Below, in pieces: positions 10,809-22,808 of a stretch of DNA of 64,000 bases. Location of the stretch: contig MU385980.1 of NCBI GenBank assembly GCA_022497145.1, forward strand, positions 1-64,000, given 5' to 3'. Under the pieces are notes generated by a model that saw nothing but the letters and a program-made list of their open reading frames with translations, did not search any database and was not told where the DNA came from. Source of the DNA: Rostrohypoxylon terebratum. Lineage: Eukaryota; Ascomycota; Sordariomycetes; Xylariales; Hypoxylaceae. The first letter of the stretch is position 1. Every line of letters starts with the position of its first letter. Position numbers and translations under genes: made by a program.

Positions 10809-13800
10809 TCATGCGTTCGTTGAATTAAGCGGCAAGACTGTGATCTCAGGTGTTTCCCAGATATCCCAATCGAACGACACTTGAGGGTCTCCGAACGGTC
10901 TTAAAGTAGCGATGCGAAACCTATTGGAGCGTCTTATCAGCAACCTTAGGTATACTTTGGTACCTAACACCTGGCAGCGGACGATGTATTCCATCGTAGG
11001 AGGAAAGATGAGAAACTTACTGATAGTTGCCGGGCTGAATGCTCGACCCGTTGGCAAACCGTCCAAGCCAATAATAAATTCCCCATTTGCTCCGAGGTTG
11101 AGTATATAACGGGAATGGGAAGATGTCGTCTTCGCTATCTTGACCCGGCGTGAACCATTGGGAATTGGTCGTACCATTCCAACTTGTGACTGACCCGACA
11201 TAGCCGTTCTCGCCAATGACTGGTGGGTATTTCCACTCAGCTTCCGTATATCCGGCGTCAAATATCTGGATGTGGGTGGTCAGTAAAGTACTAGGTGCCC
11301 ACCTAGGTGAATGGTTGATCGGATTCTGAACAGATTGAAACGGAGGAAAACAAGACGGAAAACTCACATCCCACCTCAACTCCGCCGTACCCCAAGCGAA
11401 TTCGGTATTCAGCTTAGGAAAATCCTGCGCATCGCGAGACAGATTAAAGGTGAAGCTAAGAATCAAAAAGTTAGAGGTCTTCATACTAGGTCCATGGTCA
11501 GTATAACGCAGGCAGATGGGAGACTTACTTTGACTTCTGCTGGATTCTATTATCAAAAATCCCCGAGGTTAGAAAGGGAAAGTTGCCACCATAATCCCAT
11601 ACGTTAGTAATAGTCTGGTTAATATCGCATGCGACACCTGTTCGCCTACCCATTAATAAATATCCAGGAACACATGGTAATTTACTCCGGTACGAGGTAT
11701 GCAAGCGACTCACCAAAATAAGGAACGCCGAGCTCCTCGCCATTATCGCCACTTATCAAAATTTTGCCGCTATATGCAGGTAGACTACTCGTCTTAAGTC
11801 CTTCCGGGATTTTGAACGTAAACCTATCATCGCACGGTCAGTCGGAGGATGCCCAGGTAAATTATCAAAATTTGAATTTCCCCAGGCACACATACTCGGC
11901 GGTTTTCGTCTCCGCAGGCCCGACAACAAATTCCCCATCGGGAAACACGACCTCGGGAACTATTTTCGCGGGATTGATTTCGCTGTAGAGCTTCAAGGCA
12001 GGAATGAAAGACTGCGGGGGCCCTGGGATGACAGGGTTCCAAGAATCGTATCCCCCGGCGTCCTGGAGCGAAAATGAATACGTGGCAGATGTGGACCCGT
12101 GATTCGTGATATCTACCGAGTGTTGAGCTACGAAGTGGGCTGTGTCATTGAGCTCAAATTTGCGACCCTCGAAGTTGATCTCCGTGGTGTAATTCAACAC
12201 TCTCTCCGCGTCGATAAATCCGGCGCCGACTTGGGTGGTGGGTGCCCAGAAACCATAGTCGGTTGCTGAGGTGGCCCAATCGGCCCAAGGCACAGCACGA
12301 GCGGAGCCCATGATACGTGCAGTCAACCGCTTTGCCCAAGTAGGATCCGCGGCATGTGTAGCACGTCCTCCGTACTTGCCTACCCAAAGTGCAGCAACCC
12401 CGGCAATGTAGGGCGTTGCCATGCTAGAACCACTCAGAACCTGATATTGGTTGGTAGGGTACGTAGACAGGATCTTGGTTCCCGGTGCGGCAACGTCTGG
12501 CTTGAGTGCGAGATCGTACGTACTACCCCACGACGTGTATCGCGCAGGTCGACCTCCGCCAGCATTATATAATCCTACGTAGTTAGCAGTGTCGACGTCA
12601 AAAGAGGCGGTAACGTTTCCACCAGAGAGGATTGTGTCGATGATGGCCTTCCCGGCTCGAGCTTCTATCGCTGCCACGAGACCTGGGGCGCTGCTACTGG
12701 CATGGGGCGTTTGGTACGGCCCGTCGTCGTTGTAAAATATGATATACTGTGCGCCGAACGCGGCTATGTTTGTATGCTTAACCGTAGTATCGCATCCGCC
12801 GATCCTCGCGAGAACGATGGTTCCATTGAAGCTAGTGGTGTTTGCAGGTAACGGAGAGCAAGCATCGTTCTCCACGGATGAGTTGAGCGTCACCGGTTTG
12901 ATAGGCCAGCCGAGAATGGTATTTGGAAAGAAGCCAGAGGCTGGTATGTAAGCAACCCGAGTCTTGTTCGATTGACCGTCCAGGCTGAAGTCGGCTGAGA
13001 AGGCCTGGGCTGGAAACGCACCCGGTTCAGCAGCTCCCACGGTGAGGACATTCTTGCCCGAAGCGCCGTTACTGGCGTCAAAGGGACCACTGTCACCTTC
13101 ATTTCCCGCAGCTATAGATATAAGCACACCTTGCTCTACCATCCTTGAGGCCAGTACGGCCCAAGCATTGGAAGTGAAGCCGCTGTTCTCCCCCAGACTA
13201 GCACTAATGATATCTGCCTAGGGTATGATAATCTTACGTTAGATTAGGTACTAAGTAGAGAGGTATGCGATACGATCAATCTTGGAACATATTATCCTAC
13301 TTACGCCAGAGTCAAAAGCCCTCAAAAACCCTTCGATGACCGTTTCCTCATTTGAATAATCACTGGTTCCGAATACTTTAAAAACGAGCAATTTGGCGCC
13401 TGGAGCAACACCAACAAATCTGTTCGAAAATGAAGTTTAGAGGATCTTAAAGATCAAGTACCATGTATATCATGTAGGTATCATAGCAACTTACTGGTCA
13501 CTCTTTCCGGCAATAATTCCTGAAACATGAGTTCCGTGTCCATAATGGTCCATCGGGTCATCGTCTGGTGCAGCCGGTCCATCAGGCCAAGCTAAAGCAA
13601 AAAAAAAAAATGTCAACCGTGTTTTCGCGCCACCGTATATCATGAGGGTAAGGCGTACCATCGCCAACAAGGTCATATCCGCCTATCACTGTGTAATTGG
13701 GTCCGATACCTCCACCAAGCTGCAGATATTGATATTGGTTAGCAAAACAGGCGCATCCGGAGCGGGGGAGCTTACCGCAGGGTGAGTGTACTGGACACCA

Positions 13801-14294
13801 CTATCGACGACCGCGACCGTAGCTCCCGTTCCGATAATCCCGGCCTTGTGAAGCTTCTCGACGCCTGTTGAGCCGTGTACAGAATAATTTGCAGCAGCTG
13901 CATCGTCACTATACGATTCGCCTTGGGCGGCAACCGGCAAGAGGCGTACGAGCGTTGATTTGTAAACAGAAGCCACGACAGGATCATCCTCGTCGGCATC
14001 GAGAGCATCGGCGAGGGATTCGGCGTTGCACTGATTGGCACACTCGACGCTTACTCCCGGAAACAGATCGGAATCAAACTCCTTGACTACGGTAAGTCCG
14101 GGGAGCCCAGCTACTTTGGCGGAGACGCGTGCTCTATGCGCACGCGACTTGAGCTCGACGATGAAGCGCCTCGGAGTGGCGCTATCTCCAATGTTCGCAG
14201 TGCCATCACTATTACGACGTGAGAGGCGTTCGGCGCCCCATGCCCCACCGGAAATGGCAAGCAGGAGCGCCAGCGAAGAGGGAGTCGGGCGCAT
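10809..14294 (-). CDS. Secreted subtilisin-like serine protease (S8, Vpr-like)
   Basis: Ten exons give 925 aa: 13776-14294, 13659-13719, 13495-13591, 13305-13419, 11896-13217, 11714-11823, 11529-11637, 11368-11455, 11021-11265 and 10809-10920. All junctions are in phase. Residues 1-20 form a signal peptide, followed by an I9 propeptide (RRFIVELKSR onward). The catalytic triad is Asp164 (VVDSGVQ), His212 (HGTHVSG) and Ser529 (GSSMATPY). A PA-type insert lies at about 385-460 (GTIVLARIGGC, IIFYNDDG). The long C-terminus has beta-sandwich (Fn3-like) character. It should be an extracellular endopeptidase that degrades proteins for nutrition or host attack. An in-frame Met at 14315 would add seven residues before the signal peptide; the inner Met gives the better signal sequence. 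Several introns (e.g. 10921-11020) contain TAGGTA/TACCTA motifs. Confidence 0.93.
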
Positions 14295-14560
14295 TTTTGT
14301 CGTCCGGTCCGTCAAGTTACAGGCGGCAAAGAGAGGCGTGATCTAGATTCTATAGGCGACATGGTGAATATGGAGAGTGATGACTATATACATACTTTAG
14401 TAGATAGGTCCCTAGTAGATAGTAGGTAGCTAGTAGCTACTAACCTACTAGGTAGCTATCAACTTCTCAAGTAGGTAGATCACATTTCGCCAAGAGGTGA
14501 TGATCTCGTATTTCGAAGGTTACATACAGGCCATGGCTAACCATTACCACCCCGTATATA

Positions 14561-14578
14561 CCTAGGTCCTAGGTCCTA
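14561..14578. repeat. CCTAGGT-family array, 2.5 units
   Basis: Two exact CCTAGGT units followed by CCTA. Part of the dispersed 7-bp family. Confidence 0.75.
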
Positions 14579-14781
14579 TACCTCCAGGGCTACTAGGTAG
14601 TAATGTGGGTTATTTGCGACGTGGGTTTTGAGGCCTTTGTATTATACGATAGAAGAGGCGGCTATTAATTATGTGTCTACGGCGTACTTGTTGATTATCC
14701 TAGAACCCGTTACCACTCGTGGCGGATAAAAGGCTGTATAATATATATCCCTCCCTTGTTCGCATTTCGACGTAGTATCAA

Positions 14782-14808
14782 CCTAGTCCTAGGTCCTAGG
14801 TCCTAAGG
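14782..14808. repeat. CCTAGGT-family array, about 4 units
   Basis: CCTAGT, two CCTAGGT units and a diverged CCTAAGG end; 7-bp period with point changes at the edges. Confidence 0.75.
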
Positions 14809-15665
14809 TTTAGCATAGGCTTGGAGTCCTTGTCGCGATCGATCACGATATTGACGAGTAGAAAAGAAATACTATGTAATAAATGGATTGTCGAAATCGA
14901 AATCATCGAATGGGTAGAGAAGACTAAACGATCGGAATCATCGGATAATAGAATGAGAATGAATAACATGTACCTACTAGATATGTAGTAAAGTAGTGTA
15001 GGCGCGGTTACGAGATTGTCGAAACTTCCTCGAGAAATCAGCTCATTACGGGGCAAGAAGCGCATCAATTGAAACGATATTATAAGGTACCTTAAAGTTA
15101 ATATAGCATCGCACCTAACCTAACCCTTCAAGATGATCATATTACTACCTAATACTCGTATTGTACAATACATAGTAGGTGGTACTTACCTAGTGTTATA
15201 TAGGTACTATGTCCATAGGACCTAGGCCGAGCTAACGGCATCCTTCGGTTAGTGCCGAAGCAGAGGGTCCTGAGGGTCCTGAGACCCTGAGTGAACTTTA
15301 CTCTTGTCGCGTCTCACATTCTACCTACTAGGTACTATGAGCAGAGACCAAGACCATCTCGTCAACAAACATTTCTGGAGATTAGATAGTAGGTACTAGG
15401 TAAGTAAGCACTACGGACGTTGTTTACCTTTTACCTTTTACCTTTTACATGTCCGAGGACTAGCGACGACATTGATGGCGGGATGCGGTGCTTCCCCTTC
15501 CCCTTCCCCTTCCCCATTCCATCCCACATATCATACGATGCCGTCAGCATCATACGACAACGCTATCAGCCGCTGAGCTACGTCGGCGCGCACCTTAATA
15601 TTCATAAAGATGGACCATGGAAATGAATCAAATCCTTTCTCTAGAAATTCAATGGTATGTGAAAT

Positions 15666-17261
15666 ATGCCCATGCGAGTGCGAAGAAGCCGCTGTCGTAC
15701 TTTCTCAATCTGCTTCGTCGTTGGCTTCGTCACAGCTATTCTGTGCATGGTCATCTACCGTCCTTACACCACCTCCCTCACCTTACACCGTATTTCCAGC
15801 TCTTTATTATCCACTATGACGACACCGGCGGCCGGAGCAGCGGGAAGGAAGCCGGTTATAGTTGTCGGCTCTGGCCTGGCTGGTCTATCTGCCGCGCACG
15901 AAGCACTTCGTGCCGGAGCCGCCGTTCGTATGTTAGACCGCTCGCCTAAACCCGGCGGAAACAGTATCAAAGCTTCGTCCGGAATTAATGGTGCCGGTAC
16001 GCGGTTCCAATCATCGCTAGGTATCGCTAAGGATGATACTTTCTATTCCGATACTGTGCGTTCGGCTGGTGCTAGGTTCGCCGAGAGCAACCCCCCGATC
16101 GACCGTAAGGCCTTGGTCGATATATTAACAACTCGATCCGAAGGTGCTGTCAATTGGCTTGCCGATGAGTTGAACGTCGATTTAAGTGTCGTGGCCCAAC
16201 TTGGTGGACACTCTGTCCCACGCACGCACCGTGGTGGAGGGAAACTACCCCCTGGGGCAGCCATCGTATCGGCTTTAGTAGATGCGCTGAAGGCGGACCC
16301 GAATTTCTCCTTGGAGAATTCGGCCGAGGTGGATGAGTTACTGGCTAGCGGTGGTACGGTCACGGGAGTACGATATCATGCCGCAGACGGTCAGGCACAT
16401 GAGCTAGAAGGGCCCGTAGTTTTCGCGACTGGAGGGTTTGCAGGTGATGCGCACGGTTTGTTATCAAAATACCGGCCTGATTTGGCAGGCATTCCGTCAA
16501 CAAACGAGGCGCGGCCAGCTTCTCACGGCTTGCTATCTGCAATCGGAGCTTCGTTCGTCGATATGGATAGCGTACAGATACACCCGACCGGTTTCGTCGA
16601 TCCCAAGGACCCCGGCTCGGCGTACAAGTTCTTAGCTGCCGAAGCTCTTCGGGGTGAAGGTGGTATCTTATTGTCTAGTAAGGGAGAGCGATTCGTCAAC
16701 GAGCTGCAGACCCGGGACGTCGTTAGCGCCGCCATCATGGCTTTGCCGCATACGACAGTTGCAGAGACGAGGCAGTGGGAAGTGACGCTATTACTTGATC
16801 CCGGCGCGTGCGAAGCCACCGCGTCACACATAGGGTTCTATCTCTGGAAAGGCTTAGTACAGAAAAAGAAAGTCAGAGACCTAGCACCGGAAGTCATCGC
16901 GTCGGTGGACAAGTATGCAGCCCTAGTGATAGAACACGGTGCAGACGCATTAGGGAGAAAGGCTTTCGGACATTGGAAATTACCTCCCGGAGAGGCTAAT
17001 CGAGACGAGGAAGTGTGCGTCGGGACTGTGACGCCTGTGATTCACTTCACCATGGGCGGCGTGGCGTTCGACTCACAGGCACGGGTCTTGCGATCGAAAG
17101 AGGGCGGCTCGCTGGCACCTATTTCTGGTCTATGGGCTGCAGGTGAGATTACTGGTGGCATACATGGCGCGAATAGGCTCGGTGGTTCGTCGCTGCTCGA
17201 ATGTGCTGTCTTCGGTAGGATCGCTGGAGTCGAGGCCGCAAAAAGTCTGACAAACGTATAG
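15666..17261 (+). CDS. OSM1: Soluble fumarate reductase (Osm1/Frd1-like)
   Basis: A single exon gives 531 aa. The FAD-binding N-terminal motif GSGLAGLSAAHEALRAGA is followed by GGNSIKASSGINGAGT, TGGFAGDA, SVQIHPTGF, FTMGGV and the C-terminal flavin motif GLWAAGEITGGIHGANRLGG. This is the pattern of the single-subunit flavoprotein fumarate reductases of fungi. They reduce fumarate to succinate with reduced flavin and help reoxidise FADH2/NADH when oxygen is short. The N-terminus has a basic stretch (RVRRSRCR) and a hydrophobic segment (about residues 13-30), suggesting organelle or ER targeting. A second in-frame ATG at 15816 (residue 51), just before the FAD domain, could start a soluble form. 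There is no similarity to a membrane succinate dehydrogenase partner. Confidence 0.93.
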   Translation: MPMRVRRSRCRTFSICFVVGFVTAILCMVIYRPYTTSLTLHRISSSLLSTMTTPAAGAAGRKPVIVVGSGLAGLSAAHEALRAGAAVRMLDRSPKPGGNSIKASSGINGAGTRFQSSLGIAKDDTFYSDTVRSAGARFAESNPPIDRKALVDILTTRSEGAVNWLADELNVDLSVVAQLGGHSVPRTHRGGGKLPPGAAIVSALVDALKADPNFSLENSAEVDELLASGGTVTGVRYHAADGQAHELEGPVVFATGGFAGDAHGLLSKYRPDLAGIPSTNEARPASHGLLSAIGASFVDMDSVQIHPTGFVDPKDPGSAYKFLAAEALRGEGGILLSSKGERFVNELQTRDVVSAAIMALPHTTVAETRQWEVTLLLDPGACEATASHIGFYLWKGLVQKKKVRDLAPEVIASVDKYAALVIEHGADALGRKAFGHWKLPPGEANRDEEVCVGTVTPVIHFTMGGVAFDSQARVLRSKEGGSLAPISGLWAAGEITGGIHGANRLGGSSLLECAVFGRIAGVEAAKSLTNV

Positions 17262-20200
17262 TAGTAGTGATTTCAGGGATTGGGATATGGTGAGGCTGGA
17301 GGAATGTAAACCTGTGTTAATTCTGCATCTATATATGACACTATCAATTAAAAGAAAAAAGTGCTTGCAAATTATTATCGCCGTCTAATGAATTGACACA
17401 ACAGGTTTTCTTCGAACCATGAAACAGAACCTGCAATCGCTAGTACCTGCCTACTGCTTGTGATAACTATTCTTATAAGACAGCGAGCGACATGCAAAGA
17501 GTGCGATTTCAGTATAAATGATGCTTGGATCGTATCACCTCGTATTGGGGTTTATCCTCGAGGATATATTACACATCGTTATTAACGGAGGAACTGATGA
17601 AGCAATTTGGAACCGATAGCCTGAAATTCAAGGCAAAGCAAGCCAATACGCTCCGCTCAAGCTACCGTCTAAGCAATCAAGCTGAGTTGTTGAAGCGGCG
17701 ACCGTAGCGGACAAAACGCTCGTCTCTAATGCAGCTTGCCGGTGTGCTTCTTCGCCGAAGAAAAATCTTCCTACAATTAGGTAGAGAATTCAGCCCTGCG
17801 TCTTTGTTAGTTATGTCATGATACCCCTGTTAATACCAAGCTCATTAGGGATCATCGTGTCAATCGGACCCGAAGAGTCGGGACTCCACCCTGTCGAGTC
17901 CGGCTTCGAGCGAGTCAAAGACTGGAATCATTCTCATAAGGATGCCGAACCTAGTCGAATTAGTAGGTAATACCTAGGTCAGCTAGTGATCAAAGCACGT
18001 TTCATCAGTGCCCAAATCCCAACTACTATGTAGCAATAGGGAGTCTTGTTCCTTGTCCGACCCAAACAGTAGTGTTTCTAGAAATGCAGTTGTATCGAAG
18101 GATGGAAGAAGGTTGGTGGATAGAACTTCCAAGTTACCTAGTACTTTTGTTTGGCTCCGCTGAAATGTGACGTGAAGCAGAAACGAAACAAAACATCGAA
18201 CTACTACTACTAAGTATGTAGCTGGAAACCAAACGCGCTCCCGTTAGTACACATGTACATACCAACTAATAGCTGATGCATCCACAAAGGCAGGTATCAA
18301 ACGCCGCAGGGAAAACATCATAGATGCAGCCTCGCCGTTCCAACCGTTCCAACTAGATACTTAACATGGAAAGTGAAACATTAGCTCGGAGACCCATCTG
18401 GCAGCGTTATCAGTTCAAATTCTTACTTACTAATAGAACTATGGAAAAGTGTAGCGGGAGAGCCAGCCCGTAAAAATAATTGATGTGTCAGGTGCTCGGG
18501 GCACACAGCATATATTGAAAGCAAGTATGTCCAAAAATCGACAGGTGCCTGAGAAGTTCGGGTATTTGAGGACTTGAAGGTCAGCAGATTCCACCCAATT
18601 CACGCGAATCTGTACATGGAACTTGTTCTTATTCATAGTATCCGTGCCGTTTCCCATACACTCTATTAGATGAGATCCGGGGATTTCAAGGGATCTGGTC
18701 AACTTGGTGAAACACTGAGTGACTATCGCAGCTTTGTCAGGAGGGCTCAGGACTCAGAGCTCATCGATCTCCCCTTAAGTACCTGGGTCCTAGGTAGTCA
18801 ACTGACCGGGGTAACTGGGTTGCATTCAAGGTGGATTAACAAACAGCGGGATGATCGCCTATTCAGCCAGTCAGCGTTCTTCTCGAAATGAATTCCCAAC
18901 CACCCCCTGCGGCTCGAATTCTAAATTTCGATGCGTCTGACCGACCACTGAGCGAATCATAACGGCAGCGGCTCGCAGAAGGGCGACGTTTTCTCCATAT
19001 GTAGCCGCGACCTGGTAATTAATTTGACGGCAACCAACATGGACGAGACACGCTTCTTGTTCTTCTTCATCTTGTTCTGCTTCTTCAGTGGTCGTTGTCT
19101 AGACCGTTCAGCTCGTTACCTACCGTAGGCGTATTTTGATCATTCCATAAGCCACGACCGAGTGGCGTTTTTTTTTTCTTATGAGATATGCAAGGTAGGT
19201 AGGTAGTACGACACTCGTCACTTTTTTTCCCTGCTTTCTTGCGGAGTCTGGAGTTCGATCAGAACTCAACTGATCTTGAGCTCTGACCTTTTAGCGAGCG
19301 ATCCTATGCAGGAGTGTCAAGGGAAAAAAGTAGGATCCAACGCTACCTTGAGCCTTGTTATTTCAATACTTTTTTATTATCTTTATTCACCGTAGGAACC
19401 GGACAGCTAAGAACGCTTTGAAAGTCCCTCCCCCTCTCCCCTCTATTGCGACTCAAGCCCGCCCAACTGAATACGAGCAAATAAAGAGCTGTAAAAAACA
19501 TCATGAGTTGCACCAACCTCTTTACTACAACATAGTGGACCATGGCCTACATAGACTCATGCAGAGATCCGTACCACCTTACCGAACCGGAGAGTTAGCC
19601 GGAGAAGAATTGCAGTTCAGCCTAGTGCCGTTACTTCCGTTGCTGTAGGCTGTCAGTCGAAAATCAAAAAGCAAGAATCTCATTCAACCCTACAGACCCG
19701 ATATGCAAGGTAAGAAAAAGGACCCAGCTCTCGAAAGCCCCCTTGCCCGATGATACCCTACGCCGCTCTAGTCATCAAGAGGATCAGGTCCCATCGACAT
19801 ACCCCCGGTCAGCTCCAAAGGTCCAGAAGGTCAGAGGTAAAGGCCGTTGCCAAGGATGGGCGGCATTCTGCACCAAAACTCGTCCGCTTCCAACCTTAAA
19901 GGCTTAGGTTATGTCCAGCCTGCCGCTGTGCTTAGAGACGGTCTCTCCCGTCGGCTGTCTACGCCACGATACAGCATTTCTAGCGTGAAAACTACCCAGG
20001 TAGGTGCGGACCCTAAGTATTCCAACTATTCCCTCATCTCGGATCTGGAAGTACAATCCAAGTTTGAAGCTTCCTTTGTCAGGCGTATATTATCCCTTGC
20101 CCACGGTGCTGAGATGCATACGCTGGGGAGCTGGGATCTTGATGCGTGGTAGTTAAGGTAGGTAGGTAATGAACAAGATACTTCCAACGTAGATGGAGGT

Positions 20201-20775
20201 CTGCTAGGGCGAGTCTATGTTGGACGTGATATAAACGCGCGCTGGCCCCCATTCAACAAATTTCATAATTCGCACAGAGTTCTTCTCTTCGGATCTCCTA
20301 TTTCTTACCAGATACGTATATCGCAAGTGGTTCTCGGTTCTCAAAGATTCGTCTCTGTATTGCTCGCAATCTAGATCTTTTCAAATTTCGTCAATAGGGT
20401 ACCTGGGTATTTCAAATCTCGGCTCGGGAAACCCTCTTTCATCTTACATCTGCATATACTCAGGTATAATACAACCGCACGCGCATGCTACCTGCTACTA
20501 CCAGGTACCTACTACACACATTGCTCTTAAGCGCCGACCAACCACTCGCCTAGCACACTCACACACGACACCCGGCCACGACCAGCTAAGAAACATCACA
20601 TCGTCCTCAGCTGCCGCCTGCATTTCCGGTTACCCCAGTTATTGCGGAAAGACCTCTGTATAATTAGGAAGTCTTCGTCTTTGTCCGATCCAGCCGACCT
20701 ATTTTATAATATCACATCAAGCCTATTCCTTCTAGACCCCGAGTCCCTCCTCCGTTCTAGAAGAGAATTGGCAAA
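17262..20775. other. Long intergenic region, no supported gene
   Basis: About 3.5 kb with only short ORFs. The 101-codon ORF at 19847-20152 has no recognisable domain. A TAGGTA-rich island lies near 19190-19210 and a GGGTCCTAGGTAG element near 18785. The last ~500 bp are CT-rich and are probably the promoter and leader of the next gene. Confidence 0.45.
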
Positions 20776-21660
20776 ATGCAGCCAAATAGCTTATTCACCT
20801 TGTTCACGGTTCTTGGCCTTACCTCTGCTTCCCCTTTACGACGGCGATGTAGCAACAGCACTATTCCGACCCCTACTGACCAGGTTAATTCTACCTCGTC
20901 GGCCGCCACCCCAACGCTACCCACGACGGGCTGTAAGTCTTTCCTACATTTTCTTCGCTAGGGTGCCTCTGCTTTAAGCAGTCTTCTTTCCACATAATTA
21001 TCATCACAAACTAATACTGTCATAGCTGGAACCCAACTTGATGGCCCAGGCAATGCCACGCTGAAGCATATCCTCGTAGGCCATGGCATTCAGAATTACA
21101 CCTGCAGCGTCTCGGGGGCAACAGCCTCATCTGTCGGCGCTCTCGCCGTAGTTTGGGACATTACTGATTTATACCCTGGCTCTTCCTCGTCTTCTCTCTC
21201 CGCGAGCGATTTCAACCTGCTTACTTCCAGAGTTCTACGGACAACAGAGATTCCGTTGAACATGGCATCGAACGGCAGCGCCGGAGCCGTCGTAGCCTCG
21301 CCCTTCCCCGCTCCGGTAGACCTAGTTATCGAAGGTATCACAAGCGCGGTCAAGTTTATGGGCCACCATTTCTTCGATGCAAGCGGGACGCCAACGTTCG
21401 ATCTTTCCGGTGCGGGTGACGGAGAGTATTTCAAGGGCAAGAAAGACGCCAACATCTCCGCGCCTAGCGATGCCGACAAAGGCCTAGATCCGGCCACTGG
21501 TGCAGTAGACTGGCTCCGGCTCAGCGACAAGGGCACAAGCACCGGTGTCAGCCTCGTATATCGCGTGCTAACGGCCGGCGGAAATCCTGAGACTTGCACG
21601 GACGCTGGACAGACCCAGAGTATACCGTACACGGCTCAATATTGGATTTACTCAAACTAA
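20776..21660 (+). CDS. Secreted DUF3455-family protein
   Basis: Exons 20776-20932 and 21026-21660 give 263 aa; the 93-nt intron has a CTAATAC branch site. Residues 1-19 form a signal peptide (MQPNSLFTLFTVLGLTSAS), followed by a Ser/Thr/Pro-rich spacer. The core has LKHILVGHGIQNYTC, GALAVVWDIT, VLRTTEIPLN, VKFMGHHFFD, VDWLRLSDKGT and VYRVLTAGG. This is the order seen in the fungal DUF3455 family of secreted or wall-associated proteins. No enzymatic activity is established; some homologues carry the misleading name 'malate dehydrogenase'. The paired Cys in YTCS and ETCTD may form a disulfide. Confidence 0.85.
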
Positions 21661-22808
21661 AGCTTATCTACCGAAGGTGTATCGCTTTGGTTGATGATAG
21701 ACTAGGTGCATGAGCATGCAGCGAAATATTTTGGGTGGCGAACTTGACATGATCGTGAACTTCTGGATCAACACACGGGATTTAATACAGTAGTGGCAGA
21801 TGTCACTGGCGTTTCGGACTTATTTTCGAGTGTACTACTCGTGACGAGGGTAACGGCGAGGACTGGGAATCAGTCATTAGGTCAGGCTATTTACATACCT
21901 ATTCTGGTCGGACAAGCCTTCTTTTATTACTTCTTAGTTAGAATGTATATAGGTATTTATCTTTCGCTGGGGTTTCCTAGTGGCCTCGGTGGCAGATCTA
22001 CGTTGCTTCGGCGCCATGCAAAAGAAAAACAACATATATAGTAGGTATACCACGACTCTTTTTTTTCGTTTTGGGCGTAATGTATATACGGCGAGCAGCA
22101 TCATAACCAATGTCTTTAGGATTTCAACCTTACCTACTTTCCACCATCATAATTATTGCTCGGCTTGAATTCTTATCTTCGAAATATATCTATGTCATGC
22201 TATTTTTACATTGACCTTCTTAAATTGACAGGACTACCTATATTCCCTACACCGCGGTTAAGGGTTCATGAGATCTAAGCTCATGACCGTCTGCTCTAGA
22301 ATTATATTCACATTAGGTCACCCTAGAATTCCTTTTAGAGGATGTACATGACTAACTATACCTACTGTTCAAGTCATCGACTTACTTATACACCTATGGA
22401 GTCAATTTGAAATGTGTAGAATCTGCACTCGTCGAACTGGACGCCGTATAGTTTTTCTTGGTACCTAGGCCCTAGGAGATTCATCATAATCTGAGACTCG
22501 CGATTAATGTTTTTCAAGCCCCTTCTTGGTGAGCAACAGGGAAAAAAAAATCTCATTCGCTAAAGTGGGGTTTTACCGGTTAGGCGATACGCCCAATCTA
22601 CCTACCTTGTCTATTCCAAAAATAGACGATCTCCGGATAGACCTATAACAAAACGCGCCGCGGCGACGCGTCACCAACAAAGATATTCCTTTTTGAGAAT
22701 CTTCTCATTGTAACAACTAAATCTCCTTGGCAAACTTCCGTATTTTTGCTTTTCCAATTCAGTTGAATCCGAGTTCGTTGCCGCCCAAACATGCTCGAGG
22801 TAGAGATT
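21661..22808. other. Convergent 3' spacer
   Basis: Lies between the 3' ends of the DUF3455 gene and the MAP kinase gene. AT-rich; the ORFs at 21793 and 21980 lack coding features. A TACCTAGGCCCTAGG element lies near 22462. Confidence 0.5.

Larger units (their letters stand above)
14295..15665. other. Divergent spacer between protease and fumarate reductase
   Basis: No supported gene. It holds CCTAGGT arrays at 14561-14578 and 14782-14808, a GAGGGTCCT duplication near 15266-15290, a 7-bp-period TTTTACC run at about 15424-15450 and a 6-bp-period CCCCTT pyrimidine run at about 15494-15517. The pyrimidine runs lie 150-240 bp upstream of the fumarate reductase start and are probably promoter or leader sequence. 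Confidence 0.5.

Noticed and set aside
19847..20152. 101-codon plus-strand ORF
   Set aside because: No domain, signal peptide or splice context; length is expected by chance in this spacer.
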